From: Pseudomonadota bacterium
GTDB lineage: Bacteria > Bdellovibrionota > UBA1018
DNA length: 64,000 nt
Assembly: GCA_027485695.1 (NCBI GenBank)
Contig: JAIXQO010000002.1
Location: 728,006-792,005, forward strand
Reading direction: 5' to 3'
Numbering within the stretch: position 1 is the first letter of the stretch; each line of letters begins with the position of its first letter. Shown piece by piece: positions 1-8,026 of this stretch. Below the pieces are notes generated by a model that was not told the origin of the DNA, did no database searches, and worked only from the letters and a program-made list of their open reading frames with translations. The translations under genes were made by a program, and so were the position numbers.

Positions 1-417
1 TTCCGTTTTCAAAGGCAATTTGAAATCGGACCAATAGCTTGAAGCACTCACCAAATTCGTGATGTCGTAAACTTCAAACTGTCCGGTATCGCCGATTGAT
101 TTCAGATCCTTGAGGTATTTCGCTCCGATCCAAGTCTCCCCTGGTTGCTTGGGCCCATAATTCAGTTCAATGCGGATTTTTTCCCCGGTTTTTTCTTCAG
201 TCAACTCTGGGTAGATGTATTGGATTTTTTGAACCTCAAAATTTTCGACTTCGACATTCGACGAATAGAATTTTTTGAATTTTTGTTTTCCGTTAAACGG
301 ATTGTAATAGCGTACGTTGAGCTCTACAGAACAGCTCCCTGCCCAGCTCGAGTCTACGAGTCCAAAAGCAGCCGCCGTTAATACAATTCCCCAGCATAAA
401 ATCGAACTTGTTTTCAT
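1..417 (-). CDS. Secreted protein of unknown function (partial, C-terminus off the left edge)
   Basis: The ATG at 417 is preceded on the minus strand by AGAGG at good spacing, and the frame stays open for 139 codons to the window edge, so the 3' end is missing. The first 26 or so residues form a signal peptide ending in SSWAGS. The mature part starts around the single cysteine in GSCSVELNV and is rich in Tyr, Lys and Glu with alternating beta-like segments, such as NVRYYNPFNGKQKF. I recognise no family. It lies downstream of, and on the same strand as, the secreted paralogue at 554-1741, 136 bases away, so co-transcription is possible. It is exported or surface-exposed by inference only. Confidence 0.7.
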   Translation of the reverse strand, partial: MKTSSILCWGIVLTAAAFGLVDSSWAGSCSVELNVRYYNPFNGKQKFKKFYSSNVEVENFEVQKIQYIYPELTEEKTGEKIRIELNYGPKQPGETWIGAKYLKDLKSIGDTGQFEVYDITNLVSASSYWSDFKLPLKTE

Positions 418-553
418 CTTTAGATCCTCTCGTTAAATGGTTCGGATAAGCACCTGCTACCTACAGAGCGCAAGATCATCCGACCATCAAAAACAGAGGA
501 TAGTCACAACTACTGTGTTCAACTTGAACACAGGATTCAGTCACCGCGAATAA

Positions 554-1741
554 CTAACGAGCCTCGTCTGGTAACCGAGAGAAAAACACGTATTCGGTTC
601 TCCAACGAATGAACTGAACCGGGGAATATCGCTGCCAGTGGTAATAATAGTGGCGACAGATCAGCGTTTGTTCGTCGAGTAATTTACAAAATAGCTGCGG
701 CGGAACAGCATCAGAAACGAGTGGCTCATTCAGGATATTCCGATATTTGGAGGCTGCGCGCTTGAGCGCTCGTTGAAACGACCGTGGGAGGTCTCTCTCG
801 CCTTCTGATACCAATGCGCCGTCCTGAAAATCAATATCCCAAATACGCTCAAGGTCCTCGACTCTCGAGGAATTGGGTGAATATCTTCGAGAGCGTTCGT
901 CCAATAAATAATTTCCTCGCGAGGACGATGAAATCTCAATCGAGTACAATTCTTTGGGGTCCCGTTCACTTTTCCAGAAGGTCATCCATGCTTCAGCGGT
1001 TTTGTATGACGGGCTGGATATCGTACCATCAAAACTCGTCAGATACTTATTGGCGCGAATATACGTACGAGCCACCCATTCTCCCGAAAAAGACTCTGGT
1101 CGGTCGCCCGGTAATAGCCTGAGTAAATTTGCCAGGAGCCTGAAGTAAGTCTGAACTTCTCCTCTGCTACTAAAGCTCGAGAGATACTTCGATTGATCGA
1201 TCTGACTCGAAAAAAAGTGATTATTGATTTCAATCCCGGCCAGTGCCGAAAACTCATGCGTCGCCAAGCGGCGTTGATCGAGCGAACTCAACCGTTTCCA
1301 ACGCCCCACTTCATCTCGAACGTCGACGAGTATCGTGTTCTGTTCTGGATAGTTTTTCAGAGCATAGGGATGAGCACAATCACCGTCTTCCTCAAGTGGA
1401 CAGAGGTTAAACTCTACGGGAATGATTTCTACTTTCTCTGCCTGCTCAAGTATCCGGGCGACCAACGCATCATCAAAGACTTTTCCACTCCCTGAGGATT
1501 TCGTGAAATCGGTCAAAGAGGTGATTCGTAAATACTGTAACCCAATCAAACCTTGTAGGAAAACTTGGTTCGGGATTTCCCCTCCTCCGTTTCCAGCTCC
1601 GCCCGATCCCCGGGCTGCACGACGAATCTTAAAAAACTCGCGGGCGTTTTTTGGCTTCGTGTCCATCTGTGCATGCGTGGTGCCCATTGCAAGCAAGAGT
1701 CCCACAGCGGATAGAAAAACGAACTTGTTCGCTAGCCTCAT
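554..1741 (-). CDS. Secreted protein, paralogue of the protein at 2745-3845 (GAGNGGGE / THEF family)
   Basis: The 395-residue product has a signal peptide ending TTHAQ and a Gly-rich stretch GSGGAGNGGGEI near residue 46. It also has a segment LATHEFSALAGIE that recalls the HEF/HEY-x-GIE signature common in secreted Bdellovibrio proteins. A zinc role for that His-Glu pair is conceivable but unproven. Residues about 30-215 are roughly 80% identical by eye to the paralogue at 2745-3845, while the C-terminal halves differ strongly. The ATG overlaps the stop of the upstream 83-codon regulator remnant (ATGA) and has a GAGGA ribosome site identical in context to the one before the paralogue. Function unknown. 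Confidence 0.85.
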   Translation of the reverse strand: MRLANKFVFLSAVGLLLAMGTTHAQMDTKPKNAREFFKIRRAARGSGGAGNGGGEIPNQVFLQGLIGLQYLRITSLTDFTKSSGSGKVFDDALVARILEQAEKVEIIPVEFNLCPLEEDGDCAHPYALKNYPEQNTILVDVRDEVGRWKRLSSLDQRRLATHEFSALAGIEINNHFFSSQIDQSKYLSSFSSRGEVQTYFRLLANLLRLLPGDRPESFSGEWVARTYIRANKYLTSFDGTISSPSYKTAEAWMTFWKSERDPKELYSIEISSSSRGNYLLDERSRRYSPNSSRVEDLERIWDIDFQDGALVSEGERDLPRSFQRALKRAASKYRNILNEPLVSDAVPPQLFCKLLDEQTLICRHYYYHWQRYSPVQFIRWRTEYVFFSRLPDEAR

Positions 1742-1989
1742 TGGGTCCTCGAAAATTGATCCATAATAATCATGTAAATGGAGCCTGAATCTACATTATG
1801 GCTCCATTGCACACAGCCTTCCGAACTTTTGACTATCCGAACATAGCCCGCAGATTTCATAGAGGAAGCTTCGTACATTGAGACGCCGTGTGATTTAACC
1901 AAGTGCTTACTCTCTCTGGGTGGACTGTTTACGGCATCCCGAGGATCCAGAACCCTGTCTTGGTAGCGAAGCACCCAAGATGAAACCAT
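1738..1989 (-). pseudogene. Internally deleted TIGR02147-type regulator remnant, frame still open (83 codons)
   Basis: This short ORF starts MVSSWVLRYQDRV, matching MTKNDHPSPQVLRYNDLV of the intact regulator at 3842-4681. It ends DSGSIYMIIMDQFSRTQ, matching DSDAIYQINLNLFSRTT. The first 25 or so codons also align at the nucleotide level (CTTCGCTAC, GGTTC and GGAT blocks in phase). About 195 residues between the two ends are missing. No stop codon interrupts it, and the ATGA overlap with the downstream secreted-protein gene is kept. An AGGTG about 10 bases before its ATG can serve as ribosome site. It is either a decaying duplicate or a retained leader ORF feeding ribosomes to the next gene. 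Confidence 0.7.
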
Positions 1990-2012
1990 TCCGACTTTTC
2001 ACCTGTTGTCAG

Positions 2013-2026
2013 AGTACTTATAATAA
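2013..2026 (-). promoter_or_regulatory. Promoter-like box shared with the second module
   Basis: The minus-strand sequence ATTTATTATAAGTA occurs here and, identically, at 4692-4705 before the intact regulator, each within an AT-rich stretch. TATTAT or TATAAG can act as the -10 element. The distance from TATTAT to the ATG at 1989 is about 31 bases, leaving room for the AGGTG ribosome site. Conservation between two otherwise diverged upstream regions supports a promoter, or a binding site, copied with the module. Confidence 0.55.
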
Positions 2027-2133
2027 ATTTCCCAGTATTACTAAATATTTTTTAGATAACAACAACACTCTACGGTATGGAATTGCGCTACTTTGGAGCT
2101 CAATGAGCCCTCTCAGGCCCCTAAAAGCGAAAG

Positions 2134-2613
2134 TTACCCCACGCCCGCGGCTGCGACTAGATAAACGAGCACCACCTGGAGCGCCCCTGTATCGCGCAAT
2201 GCGCGTTTTGGATCACCCATAAAATAAGCACCCGTGGCCTGGCATCGACGAACGATATCAATGAGGGTCGATTGAATTTCTTGAGACGTGAGAACTCCTG
2301 CGTTGATCGCCAAAATGAGACCGTCGAGCTCCGCTTCAGTCTGATGATCAAGGACAATCGAACGCAGCTCCGATACCACTTCCGCGCGACTCAATCCCTG
2401 ATCCGCTAGTCCAAGCAAGCCGTTTGAGAATCGACTGACCGCCCGAGCTTGACTCTCCGACGTAGAGGCCTGGTCCCATTCTAAAAAAAATAGGTCTAAA
2501 GTTTCTCTGACCGGAGAACGCAGTGACTGCGACGCCTGGGTTTCAAAGCCCCAAGCGAGTACCATGACAACCACCCATGATACAAAAAGTCGTGCCATCA
2601 TTCGCATTTTCAC
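2134..2613 (-). CDS. Small secreted protein of unknown function
   Basis: The 159-residue product has a signal peptide (RLFVSWVVVMVLAWGF, cleavage near QAS). A predicted helical body follows, and then a hydrophobic C-terminal end VVLVYLVAAAGVG that could insert in a membrane or pack in a core. A strong ribosome site, GGAGGTG, lies just before the ATG. It follows the secreted paralogue at 2745-3845 on the same strand after 131 bases and may be the last gene of that transcript. I recognise no domain. One Cys is visible (RRCQATG). Confidence 0.75.
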   Translation of the reverse strand: MKMRMMARLFVSWVVVMVLAWGFETQASQSLRSPVRETLDLFFLEWDQASTSESQARAVSRFSNGLLGLADQGLSRAEVVSELRSIVLDHQTEAELDGLILAINAGVLTSQEIQSTLIDIVRRCQATGAYFMGDPKRALRDTGALQVVLVYLVAAAGVG

Positions 2614-2744
2614 CTCCCTACGGAAGCGTGGGAAACACGTTCAGTAGAGCGGTAAAATTAAATGCGAGCGTTATAAAATACAGTCAGGTAAACCTATCGT
2701 TTTAGGAATCCGTGAACAACACGAACACAATCCGATGCGATGAA

Positions 2745-3845
2745 CTAGTGGACCCGGTTGTAGAATACATATTCAACTTTCCACACTTGCCACCAAACGG
2801 GAGAATTCGATGCCCATTCCCAGTAGAACCTGCGGCACAACATCTCATCAGTACTGAGAAGCTTACAATAGATGACCGCAGCCGGAATCTTGGACGGTTG
2901 GTCGAGCAAGTCTTGATATCGTTTCATAAGACGACGCACTAAACGACCGGAATGAGGTGCGCCTTCGTCCATCAGAGCACCGTCTTCAAATTTCATAATC
3001 GTGAGACCGTGAAAATTCTCGATTTCAGAACTCATACGCGACAAGTTTTTGGAATCAGACTCCATCATCAGGAAATTCTGCGTCGTAGGCTTAATCAATA
3101 GTCGGTACATTTTCGCCTGGCCGGAATTCACGTCAAACTTCTCATGCGTCTGGTTTGGTCGAACTAACGTCCGCATACTCCAAGTGCCGGCGTATTGATC
3201 TGCGTTTTCACCCGGAAGAGCACGCAAAAGGTTGGCGAGAAGTTTGAAATAAGTCCTCTGCTCGCCGCGACTCTCGAACGTCGACAGGTACCGAGTATTG
3301 TCAATCTGACTGGTGAAAAAATGGTTATTGGTTTCAATGCCTTCCAATGCCGCGAATTCGTGGGTCGCTAGGCGCCGCTGATCGAGCGCGCTCAATTGCT
3401 TCCATCGGCCCGGCTCGTTACGAACGTCCACAAGAATCGTCGATTCACCTGGATAGTTTTTCAGCGCATAAGGCTGAGCGCAGTCTCCATCTTCTTCAAG
3501 AGGGCAGAGATTAAACTCGACGGGAACGATCTCCACTTTTTCTACCTGGGCGAGGATTCTAGCCACAAGAGCGTCGTCAAAAACCGTATTCGAACCCGTA
3601 GTCGTTTTGGAATCGGTCAAGGAAGTGATTCTCAGGTATTGCAAACCGATCAGTCCCTGGACGAAGACCTGATTGGTTATCTCCCCGCCTCCGTTTCCAG
3701 CCCCCCCGGAACCTCGCAAAGCGCGACGTATCTTAAAAAACTCGCGAGCGTTACGAGGTTTCGAATTCGCGCTCGACTGATGGCTCACGACCAAGAAAGC
3801 CAATCCCATCAGGCAAACCAGACGTGCCATTTTCATCAATCTCAT
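2745..3845 (-). CDS. Secreted protein, paralogue of the protein at 554-1741 (GAGNGGGE / THEF family)
   Basis: The 366-residue product has a signal peptide ending VSHQSSANS, the same GSGGAGNGGGEI stretch, and LATHEFAALEGIETNN as in the copy at 554-1741. A conserved Cys pair (NLCPLEEDGDCAQP) is present in both. The C-terminal 150 or so residues are divergent but keep EDGAL, YCKLL and EYVFYNR-like islands, so the two share one fold that has drifted. Its ATG overlaps the TGA of the TIGR02147 regulator, and a GAGGA ribosome site sits inside the regulator's last codons. Co-expression with the regulator is therefore likely. Substrate and location beyond export are unknown. Confidence 0.85.
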   Translation of the reverse strand: MRLMKMARLVCLMGLAFLVVSHQSSANSKPRNAREFFKIRRALRGSGGAGNGGGEITNQVFVQGLIGLQYLRITSLTDSKTTTGSNTVFDDALVARILAQVEKVEIVPVEFNLCPLEEDGDCAQPYALKNYPGESTILVDVRNEPGRWKQLSALDQRRLATHEFAALEGIETNNHFFTSQIDNTRYLSTFESRGEQRTYFKLLANLLRALPGENADQYAGTWSMRTLVRPNQTHEKFDVNSGQAKMYRLLIKPTTQNFLMMESDSKNLSRMSSEIENFHGLTIMKFEDGALMDEGAPHSGRLVRRLMKRYQDLLDQPSKIPAAVIYCKLLSTDEMLCRRFYWEWASNSPVWWQVWKVEYVFYNRVH

Positions 3846-4681
3846 GTGGTCCTCGAAAATAAGTTTAAGTTGATCTGATAAATAGCGTCCGAATCCTCGG
3901 ACACTGCAAATTCACTAACGAAATCCTTGGCGAAATCACGAATGCGTTTCTTCATGGCAGGGATCTTGTCCAAGTTTACGTTGAGCATGTAAGATGCGAA
4001 TTCTCGCTCATCGAGCGACTGTTCCTCGATCGAAGCAATTGCCGCTTCCAAAGATTGCCGATGAAATCTTCGAATTGCCGTAGATGGCATATCAACCTTG
4101 GACCAGAGATGCTCCTCGACCATGGTCCAGCGATCGGATTTTTCGTCCTCCCTTAGACGCCCCGAACGAACCAGCAAACTCACCATCGCTCGCGCTTCGT
4201 CGACCGTGAGCTTGCCGCGCAATCGCTTGGACAACCAATGCACGTCTTTTTTCGAGCCTTGGAGCCCGGCCGCTAAACGCACAGCGGTCAGACGCGGATC
4301 TGCCCATTGCTCAAAAGACGAAATCTCTTGGACATTGAGACTCCCGCGGCGGCGAATTCGATCCGCGTTCCGAACCCAGCGTTCCCGCTCATCTGCGTTT
4401 TTCGCCTGCTGAAGATAAGCGAGTGAACGCAAATAAGACGCTTCAGTACCCGAAATTTTTAGGGACTTCCTTAATCGAGGCAGTAATTCAAGCGGGAGCT
4501 TACGCTTGCGTTTCAAGATCAGTGAGAGAGAAGTCGGCTCTTTCCAGCCCAATTCAGCCGACCACGCGCGAAGTGAGTAGCGAGGGTTCACCTGGGATCG
4601 ATAATTCAGGGTATCCTGAAGAAACGGAACCAGATCATTGTAGCGAAGTACCTGTGGTGAGGGGTGATCGTTCTTCGTCAT
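3842..4681 (-). CDS. TIGR02147-family putative transcriptional regulator
   Basis: The 279-residue soluble protein has the TIGR02147 pattern: N-terminal VLRYNDLVPFLQDTLNYR, then a helix-turn-helix-like segment (YSLRAWSAELGWKEPTSLS), a basic KRKRKLP strip, a helical middle, and the conserved C-terminal end (IYQINLNLFSRTT, matching the family's vyqLniqlFPLT-like ending). The family is expanded in Fibrobacter and Bdellovibrio relatives and is thought to be regulatory; targets are generally unknown. Coupling by ATGA to a secreted-protein gene suggests local control. The ATG lies only about 9-16 bases downstream of the -10-like box, with no ribosome site, so the mRNA may be nearly leaderless. Confidence 0.85.
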   Translation of the reverse strand: MTKNDHPSPQVLRYNDLVPFLQDTLNYRSQVNPRYSLRAWSAELGWKEPTSLSLILKRKRKLPLELLPRLRKSLKISGTEASYLRSLAYLQQAKNADERERWVRNADRIRRRGSLNVQEISSFEQWADPRLTAVRLAAGLQGSKKDVHWLSKRLRGKLTVDEARAMVSLLVRSGRLREDEKSDRWTMVEEHLWSKVDMPSTAIRRFHRQSLEAAIASIEEQSLDEREFASYMLNVNLDKIPAMKKRIRDFAKDFVSEFAVSEDSDAIYQINLNLFSRTT

Positions 4682-4691
4682 GAGCGTGGGA

Positions 4692-4705
4692 TACTTATAA
4701 TAAAT
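4692..4705 (-). promoter_or_regulatory. Promoter-like box before the TIGR02147 gene
   Basis: The sequence ATTTATTATAAGTA on the minus strand is identical to the box at 2013-2026. A TATTAT -10 at 4702-4697 would place transcription start around 4690, with the ATG at 4681. The region upstream (4706-4735) is AT-rich and could act as an UP element; no clear -35 is visible. Confidence 0.5.
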
Positions 4706-4892
4706 AATTTATAGATAAGAAATAGATTTAGATCACATCTTCTACTCCACGCTTTGGACTCGCGTTTCCCTGATGAGCAGCAACCATAAACCAAGAAAAC
4801 CTTTTTCTATTTTAAGCTAAATCAGGTTTGGCCTTTCGGTAGTCCCATGATAGCCGCTGCTGCCAAACCACCGGTCGATCTATGGATCCGAT

Positions 4893-5216
4893 ATGAGCCC
4901 CGCACTTCACCTATTTTTCTGGATTCTATTGGCTCCTTTAATGACCCTTCGCTCGAGCTTCGGTACCAGTTTCGCCCGCTTAGCTCCCCAACCCAAACCC
5001 GAGCCCCAAGAAACTACCCAGGCACCGGACCCTTACTTACGCTTCAAGCCCGAGACCAATCCTGCCAAACAGCCGTCCACCGTTTACCGTGGTCGAGCGT
5101 ACGAGCGTGAGATGCCCCACTATCCGCTCAATCCACCTCAATTTAAGGATCACCAAACCCCCGTCCAGATCCCCCAGATCACCGCACCACCGCCGGTTCT
5201 CTACGCTCCTCGTTAA
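4893..5216 (+). CDS. Small proline-rich exported protein (putative)
   Basis: The 107-residue ORF starts after GGA six bases before the ATG. It has a hydrophobic N-terminus (LHLFFWILLAPLMTL) followed by a strongly Pro/Gln-rich tail (PQPKPEPQETTQAP and later APPPVLYAPR). This composition fits an exported or periplasm-spanning tether, and the lack of hydrophobic residues after position 25 argues against chance reading. It lies 57 bases before cdd on the same strand. No family recognised; moderate doubt because it is short and of low complexity. Confidence 0.45.
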   Translation: MSPALHLFFWILLAPLMTLRSSFGTSFARLAPQPKPEPQETTQAPDPYLRFKPETNPAKQPSTVYRGRAYEREMPHYPLNPPQFKDHQTPVQIPQITAPPPVLYAPR

Positions 5217-5273
5217 CCCCAAAAGGGTGTACGCTTGAACTCCTTGCATCCCTCGACGTATGCTGGTGAACCC

Positions 5274-5708
5274 ATGAGCAAACTCCCCCTCCCAGAGCAG
5301 TGGAAGCCGTACTTCGAAAAAGCCCGAGCTGTGCGTGCGAACGCTTACGCACCCTATTCGAATTGTCAGGTGGGCGCATGCATCACCCTCAAGAACGGCG
5401 AGTCGTTCGTGGGCTGCAATGTCGAAAACTCCAGCATCGGCGCCACGGTCTGCGCGGAGCGCGGGGCTATTCAGACAGCGATCGCCACCCATGGGAAATC
5501 GCAGGTCGAGATTCATCATGTCGTGGTGGTCAGCGACGCCCAACCTGCTTGGATGCCCTGCGGGCTCTGTCGACAGGTCCTTTCTGAGTTTGGTCTGGAT
5601 TTCAAAGTGATCGCCGTCAACCTTCAGGGCGAGTGGCGCGAGATCACGTTCCGCGAACTCTATCCGGCAAGTTTTACGTCGGATGAAATGAACGCCCAGA
5701 AGTCTTGA
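5274..5708 (+). CDS. cdd: Cytidine deaminase
   Basis: Cytidine deaminase hydrolyses cytidine and deoxycytidine to uridine and deoxyuridine in pyrimidine salvage, using one zinc. The signatures are clear: NAYAPYSNCQVGA for the substrate site, then TVCAERGAIQTA (zinc Cys and catalytic Glu), then PCGLCRQVLSEF (two zinc Cys). From the ATG at 5274 it is 144 residues, close to the family norm of about 130. An in-frame TTG at 5235 behind AAAAGGG is an alternative start that would add 13 residues. The next gene, a deaminase-type amidohydrolase, begins 10 bases after the stop, which points to a nucleoside salvage operon. Confidence 0.93.
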   Translation: MSKLPLPEQWKPYFEKARAVRANAYAPYSNCQVGACITLKNGESFVGCNVENSSIGATVCAERGAIQTAIATHGKSQVEIHHVVVVSDAQPAWMPCGLCRQVLSEFGLDFKVIAVNLQGEWREITFRELYPASFTSDEMNAQKS

Positions 5709-5718
5709 GATTCGCACG

Positions 5719-7101
5719 ATGAAACCGAACACCACACCGTTTTGGATCAACGATGCATTCATCGTTACCCAAAATTCCAAACGCCAAATCATCTCCGGCG
5801 CTATTCGCGTCGCAAACGGCATCATCACGGATATCGTAAAAGGTTCACCGCGCCTGAAAAAAGGCGACGCCATCTATTCAGCGAACGGTACTTACATTCT
5901 TCCAGGATTCATCCACGCACACATGCACCTTTGTCAGACGCTGTTTAGAAATGCAGCCGATGATCTAGAACTCCTGGACTGGCTCAAGAAACGCATCTGG
6001 GTAATGGAAGCCGCGCATACGGCGGAGACGCTCTACACGAGCGCAAAACTGGGCATTTACGAACTTCTTTCGGGTGGATCGACCTGCATCCTCGATATGG
6101 GTACGGTTCGTCATACGGACTCCATCATCAAAGCGGCCAAAAAATACGGAATCCGCGGCAGCTTCGGCAAATGTTTGATGGACCACCCCAAGACAACACC
6201 AGCGAATCTTCGGGAAAAAACTGAGGTAGCACTTCAGGAAGCCGTTGATCTCTACCACCGACATCACGGAGCCGCGAATGGTCGAATTCGAATTTCGTTC
6301 GCTCCTCGATTCGTGGTGTCTTGTACCGAAGAATTGCTCTCCGAAGTCGCGCGCATCTCCGCGGAATTCGGGATGCTCGTGCACACGCACGCCTCCGAGA
6401 ATCGCAAAGAAATCGAACTGGTCCGTAAAATGACGGGCAAAGATAACATCGATTATTTGCATAGTTTGGGGCTCACTGGAGATCGACTGGTTCTCGCTCA
6501 TTGCGTCTGGCTGACTGAGCGGGAAAAAATCACGCTGAAGAAGACCGGCACTCACGTTGCCCACTGTCCATCGAGCAATCTCAAACTCGCTTCTGGAATT
6601 GCCCCGGTCGAGGAGTACCTCAAACGAGGTATTTCAGTCGCACTCGGAGCCGACGGCGCCCCTTGCAATAACCGGCTGAACGCCTTTCAGGAGATGCGTT
6701 TGGCGGCCTTCATCCAAAAACCACAATGTGGACCTCGGGCACTAAATGCGCAGACCGCACTCGACCTCATGACCCTCGGAGGCGCTCGAGCCTTAGGTTG
6801 GCAAGATGAGATTGGCTCACTTGAGATCGGCAAAAAGGCTGATTTCTCCATCATTGACTTGAATCAACCGGAGAACGCGATTGCCGCACGTGGGCCAGCT
6901 GATTTCACGAACCCCGAGCGGGTCTCTAGCAGTCTCGTTTATTCTGCTGACCGAGAACATGTCCGAGCGACCTTCGTAGATGGAAATCTCCTCTTCACCG
7001 GCGGAAAAGTTCGTGGTATCCCTCTTCAAACTCTTAAAAGCGAGGCAGACCAAGCTCGGAAAGTAGTTTTCCGACAGGCTGGTTTTTTGCTTCGCCCTTG
7101 A
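5719..7101 (+). CDS. Amidohydrolase, nucleobase/nucleoside deaminase type (MtaD/guanine deaminase-like)
   Basis: The 460-residue metallo-dependent hydrolase belongs to the ATZ/TRZ group. Metal and catalytic motifs are in order: HAHMH at residues 66-70, VHTHASE, LAHCVWL, and GADGAPCNN with the metal Asp. The C-terminal IGSLEIGKKADFSIID is the usual small beta-domain strand. Relatives deaminate S-adenosylhomocysteine, methylthioadenosine, guanine or 8-oxoguanine. The position right behind cdd supports a salvage deaminase, but the exact substrate cannot be read from sequence. The start ATG follows the cdd stop by 10 bases, consistent with one transcript. Confidence 0.85.
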   Translation: MKPNTTPFWINDAFIVTQNSKRQIISGAIRVANGIITDIVKGSPRLKKGDAIYSANGTYILPGFIHAHMHLCQTLFRNAADDLELLDWLKKRIWVMEAAHTAETLYTSAKLGIYELLSGGSTCILDMGTVRHTDSIIKAAKKYGIRGSFGKCLMDHPKTTPANLREKTEVALQEAVDLYHRHHGAANGRIRISFAPRFVVSCTEELLSEVARISAEFGMLVHTHASENRKEIELVRKMTGKDNIDYLHSLGLTGDRLVLAHCVWLTEREKITLKKTGTHVAHCPSSNLKLASGIAPVEEYLKRGISVALGADGAPCNNRLNAFQEMRLAAFIQKPQCGPRALNAQTALDLMTLGGARALGWQDEIGSLEIGKKADFSIIDLNQPENAIAARGPADFTNPERVSSSLVYSADREHVRATFVDGNLLFTGGKVRGIPLQTLKSEADQARKVVFRQAGFLLRP

Positions 7102-7136
7102 CATTTTAAGTCTGAATAAGGCAGGTTGCTCAATCT

Positions 7137-7583
7137 ATGCACGCAGTGATCCAAACAGGTGGCAAACAGTATCGCGTTCAACCCGGCGATATCATTGAAA
7201 TTGAAAAAATTAGCGGCGACGTCGGGTCGAAAACCGCTTTCAACGAAGTTTTGTTCTGCTCGAAGCTCGATGGCGAAAAATCGTCCATCTGGCTCGGCAA
7301 GCCAACCCTCGCTGGTGCCGCTGTCGAAGGCGAAATCATCAGCCAAGGTCGTGGCGACAAAGTGCTCATTTTCAAAATGAAGCGCCGCAAGCAGTATCGC
7401 AAGACCCAAGGTCACCGCCAAGAGCTCACCCAAGTCATCGTGACTTCGGTTGCTAACGGCGCTGGCGAAACGGTCTCGCTCTCTGTAGCAGATAAGAAAA
7501 CGACGCTTTCCAAGCACCAAGCTCACCTGACGCCTAAAGGCGGCAAAGTGAAGGTCGCTAAAGCAGCGAAGAAATCCGCTTAA
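7137..7583 (+). CDS. rplU: Large ribosomal subunit protein bL21 with C-terminal extension
   Basis: The N-terminal 105 residues match bL21: MHAVIQTGGKQYRVQPGD, then FKMKRRKQYRKTQGHRQ, the 23S rRNA-binding signature. The protein is 148 residues, about 45 longer than the usual 103. The extra part continues as TSVANGAGETVSLSV and ends in a lysine/alanine tail (KVKVAKAAKKSA). It is followed by rpmA after 34 bases, the standard rplU-rpmA-obg order. A basic tail of this kind could add rRNA contacts, by inference. Confidence 0.97.
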   Translation: MHAVIQTGGKQYRVQPGDIIEIEKISGDVGSKTAFNEVLFCSKLDGEKSSIWLGKPTLAGAAVEGEIISQGRGDKVLIFKMKRRKQYRKTQGHRQELTQVIVTSVANGAGETVSLSVADKKTTLSKHQAHLTPKGGKVKVAKAAKKSA

Positions 7584-7617
7584 TAGCGGTTCTTCCTCTT
7601 CAAGGAGTTAACGAGAA

Positions 7618-7875
7618 ATGGCACACAAAAAAGCTGGTGGTAGTTCTAAAAACGGACGCGACAGTAACCCGAAAATGCTCGGTGTTAAACGCTTCGGCGG
7701 CCAATTCGTGAAAACGGGCGAGATCATCGTCCGCCAACGCGGTACCAAGTTCCACGCAGGTCGTAACTGTGGACTCGGACGCGACTTCACTCTCTTCGCC
7801 CTCACCGATGGCGTCGTGACTTTTGAACACTTCGATAAGAAGCGCAAACAAGTCTCGATCTATCCATCGGCATAA
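7618..7875 (+). CDS. rpmA: Large ribosomal subunit protein bL27
   Basis: The 85-residue bL27 starts [19 protein letters not shown], the flexible N-terminal tail that reaches the peptidyl-transferase centre, followed by [21 protein letters not shown] and the [10 protein letters not shown] loop. The N-terminus has no Firmicute-type cleavable extension. AAGGAG precedes the ATG at normal spacing. An intrinsic terminator follows at 7904-7943, closing the rplU-rpmA transcript before obgE. Confidence 0.97.
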   Translation: MAHKKAGGSSKNGRDSNPKMLGVKRFGGQFVKTGEIIVRQRGTKFHAGRNCGLGRDFTLFALTDGVVTFEHFDKKRKQVSIYPSA

Positions 7876-7903
7876 TACCCGCATCCGATTGTTTTAAAAA
7901 AAA

Positions 7904-7943
7904 GCCGAACCCAAGCCGAAAACGGCAAAGGTTCGGCTTTTTT
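7904..7943. terminator. Bidirectional-looking intrinsic terminator after rpmA
   Basis: GCCGAACC (7904-7911) pairs with GGTTCGGC (7930-7937). The stem is preceded by eight A and followed by six T, so A-T pairs extend it and either strand could terminate. A small inner hairpin GCCG/CGGC sits in the loop. Confidence 0.9.
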
Positions 7944-8026
7944 ATTGCTGGTTTTGGGTTTCTAAATATTTCCCTTTAGTGTATTAATTAGCTCGGAAAT
8001 CGTTTCACCTTTGGAAGTACCGTCTC

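Noticed and set aside
3396..3878. 160-codon plus-strand frame opposite the secreted paralogue
   Set aside because: Antisense to a gene with a signal peptide, ribosome site and a paralogue; no start signal of its own.
5037..5873. 278-codon open frame on the minus strand
   Set aside because: It lies antisense to cdd and the start of the amidohydrolase, both of which have complete family motifs; the translation has no recognisable pattern.
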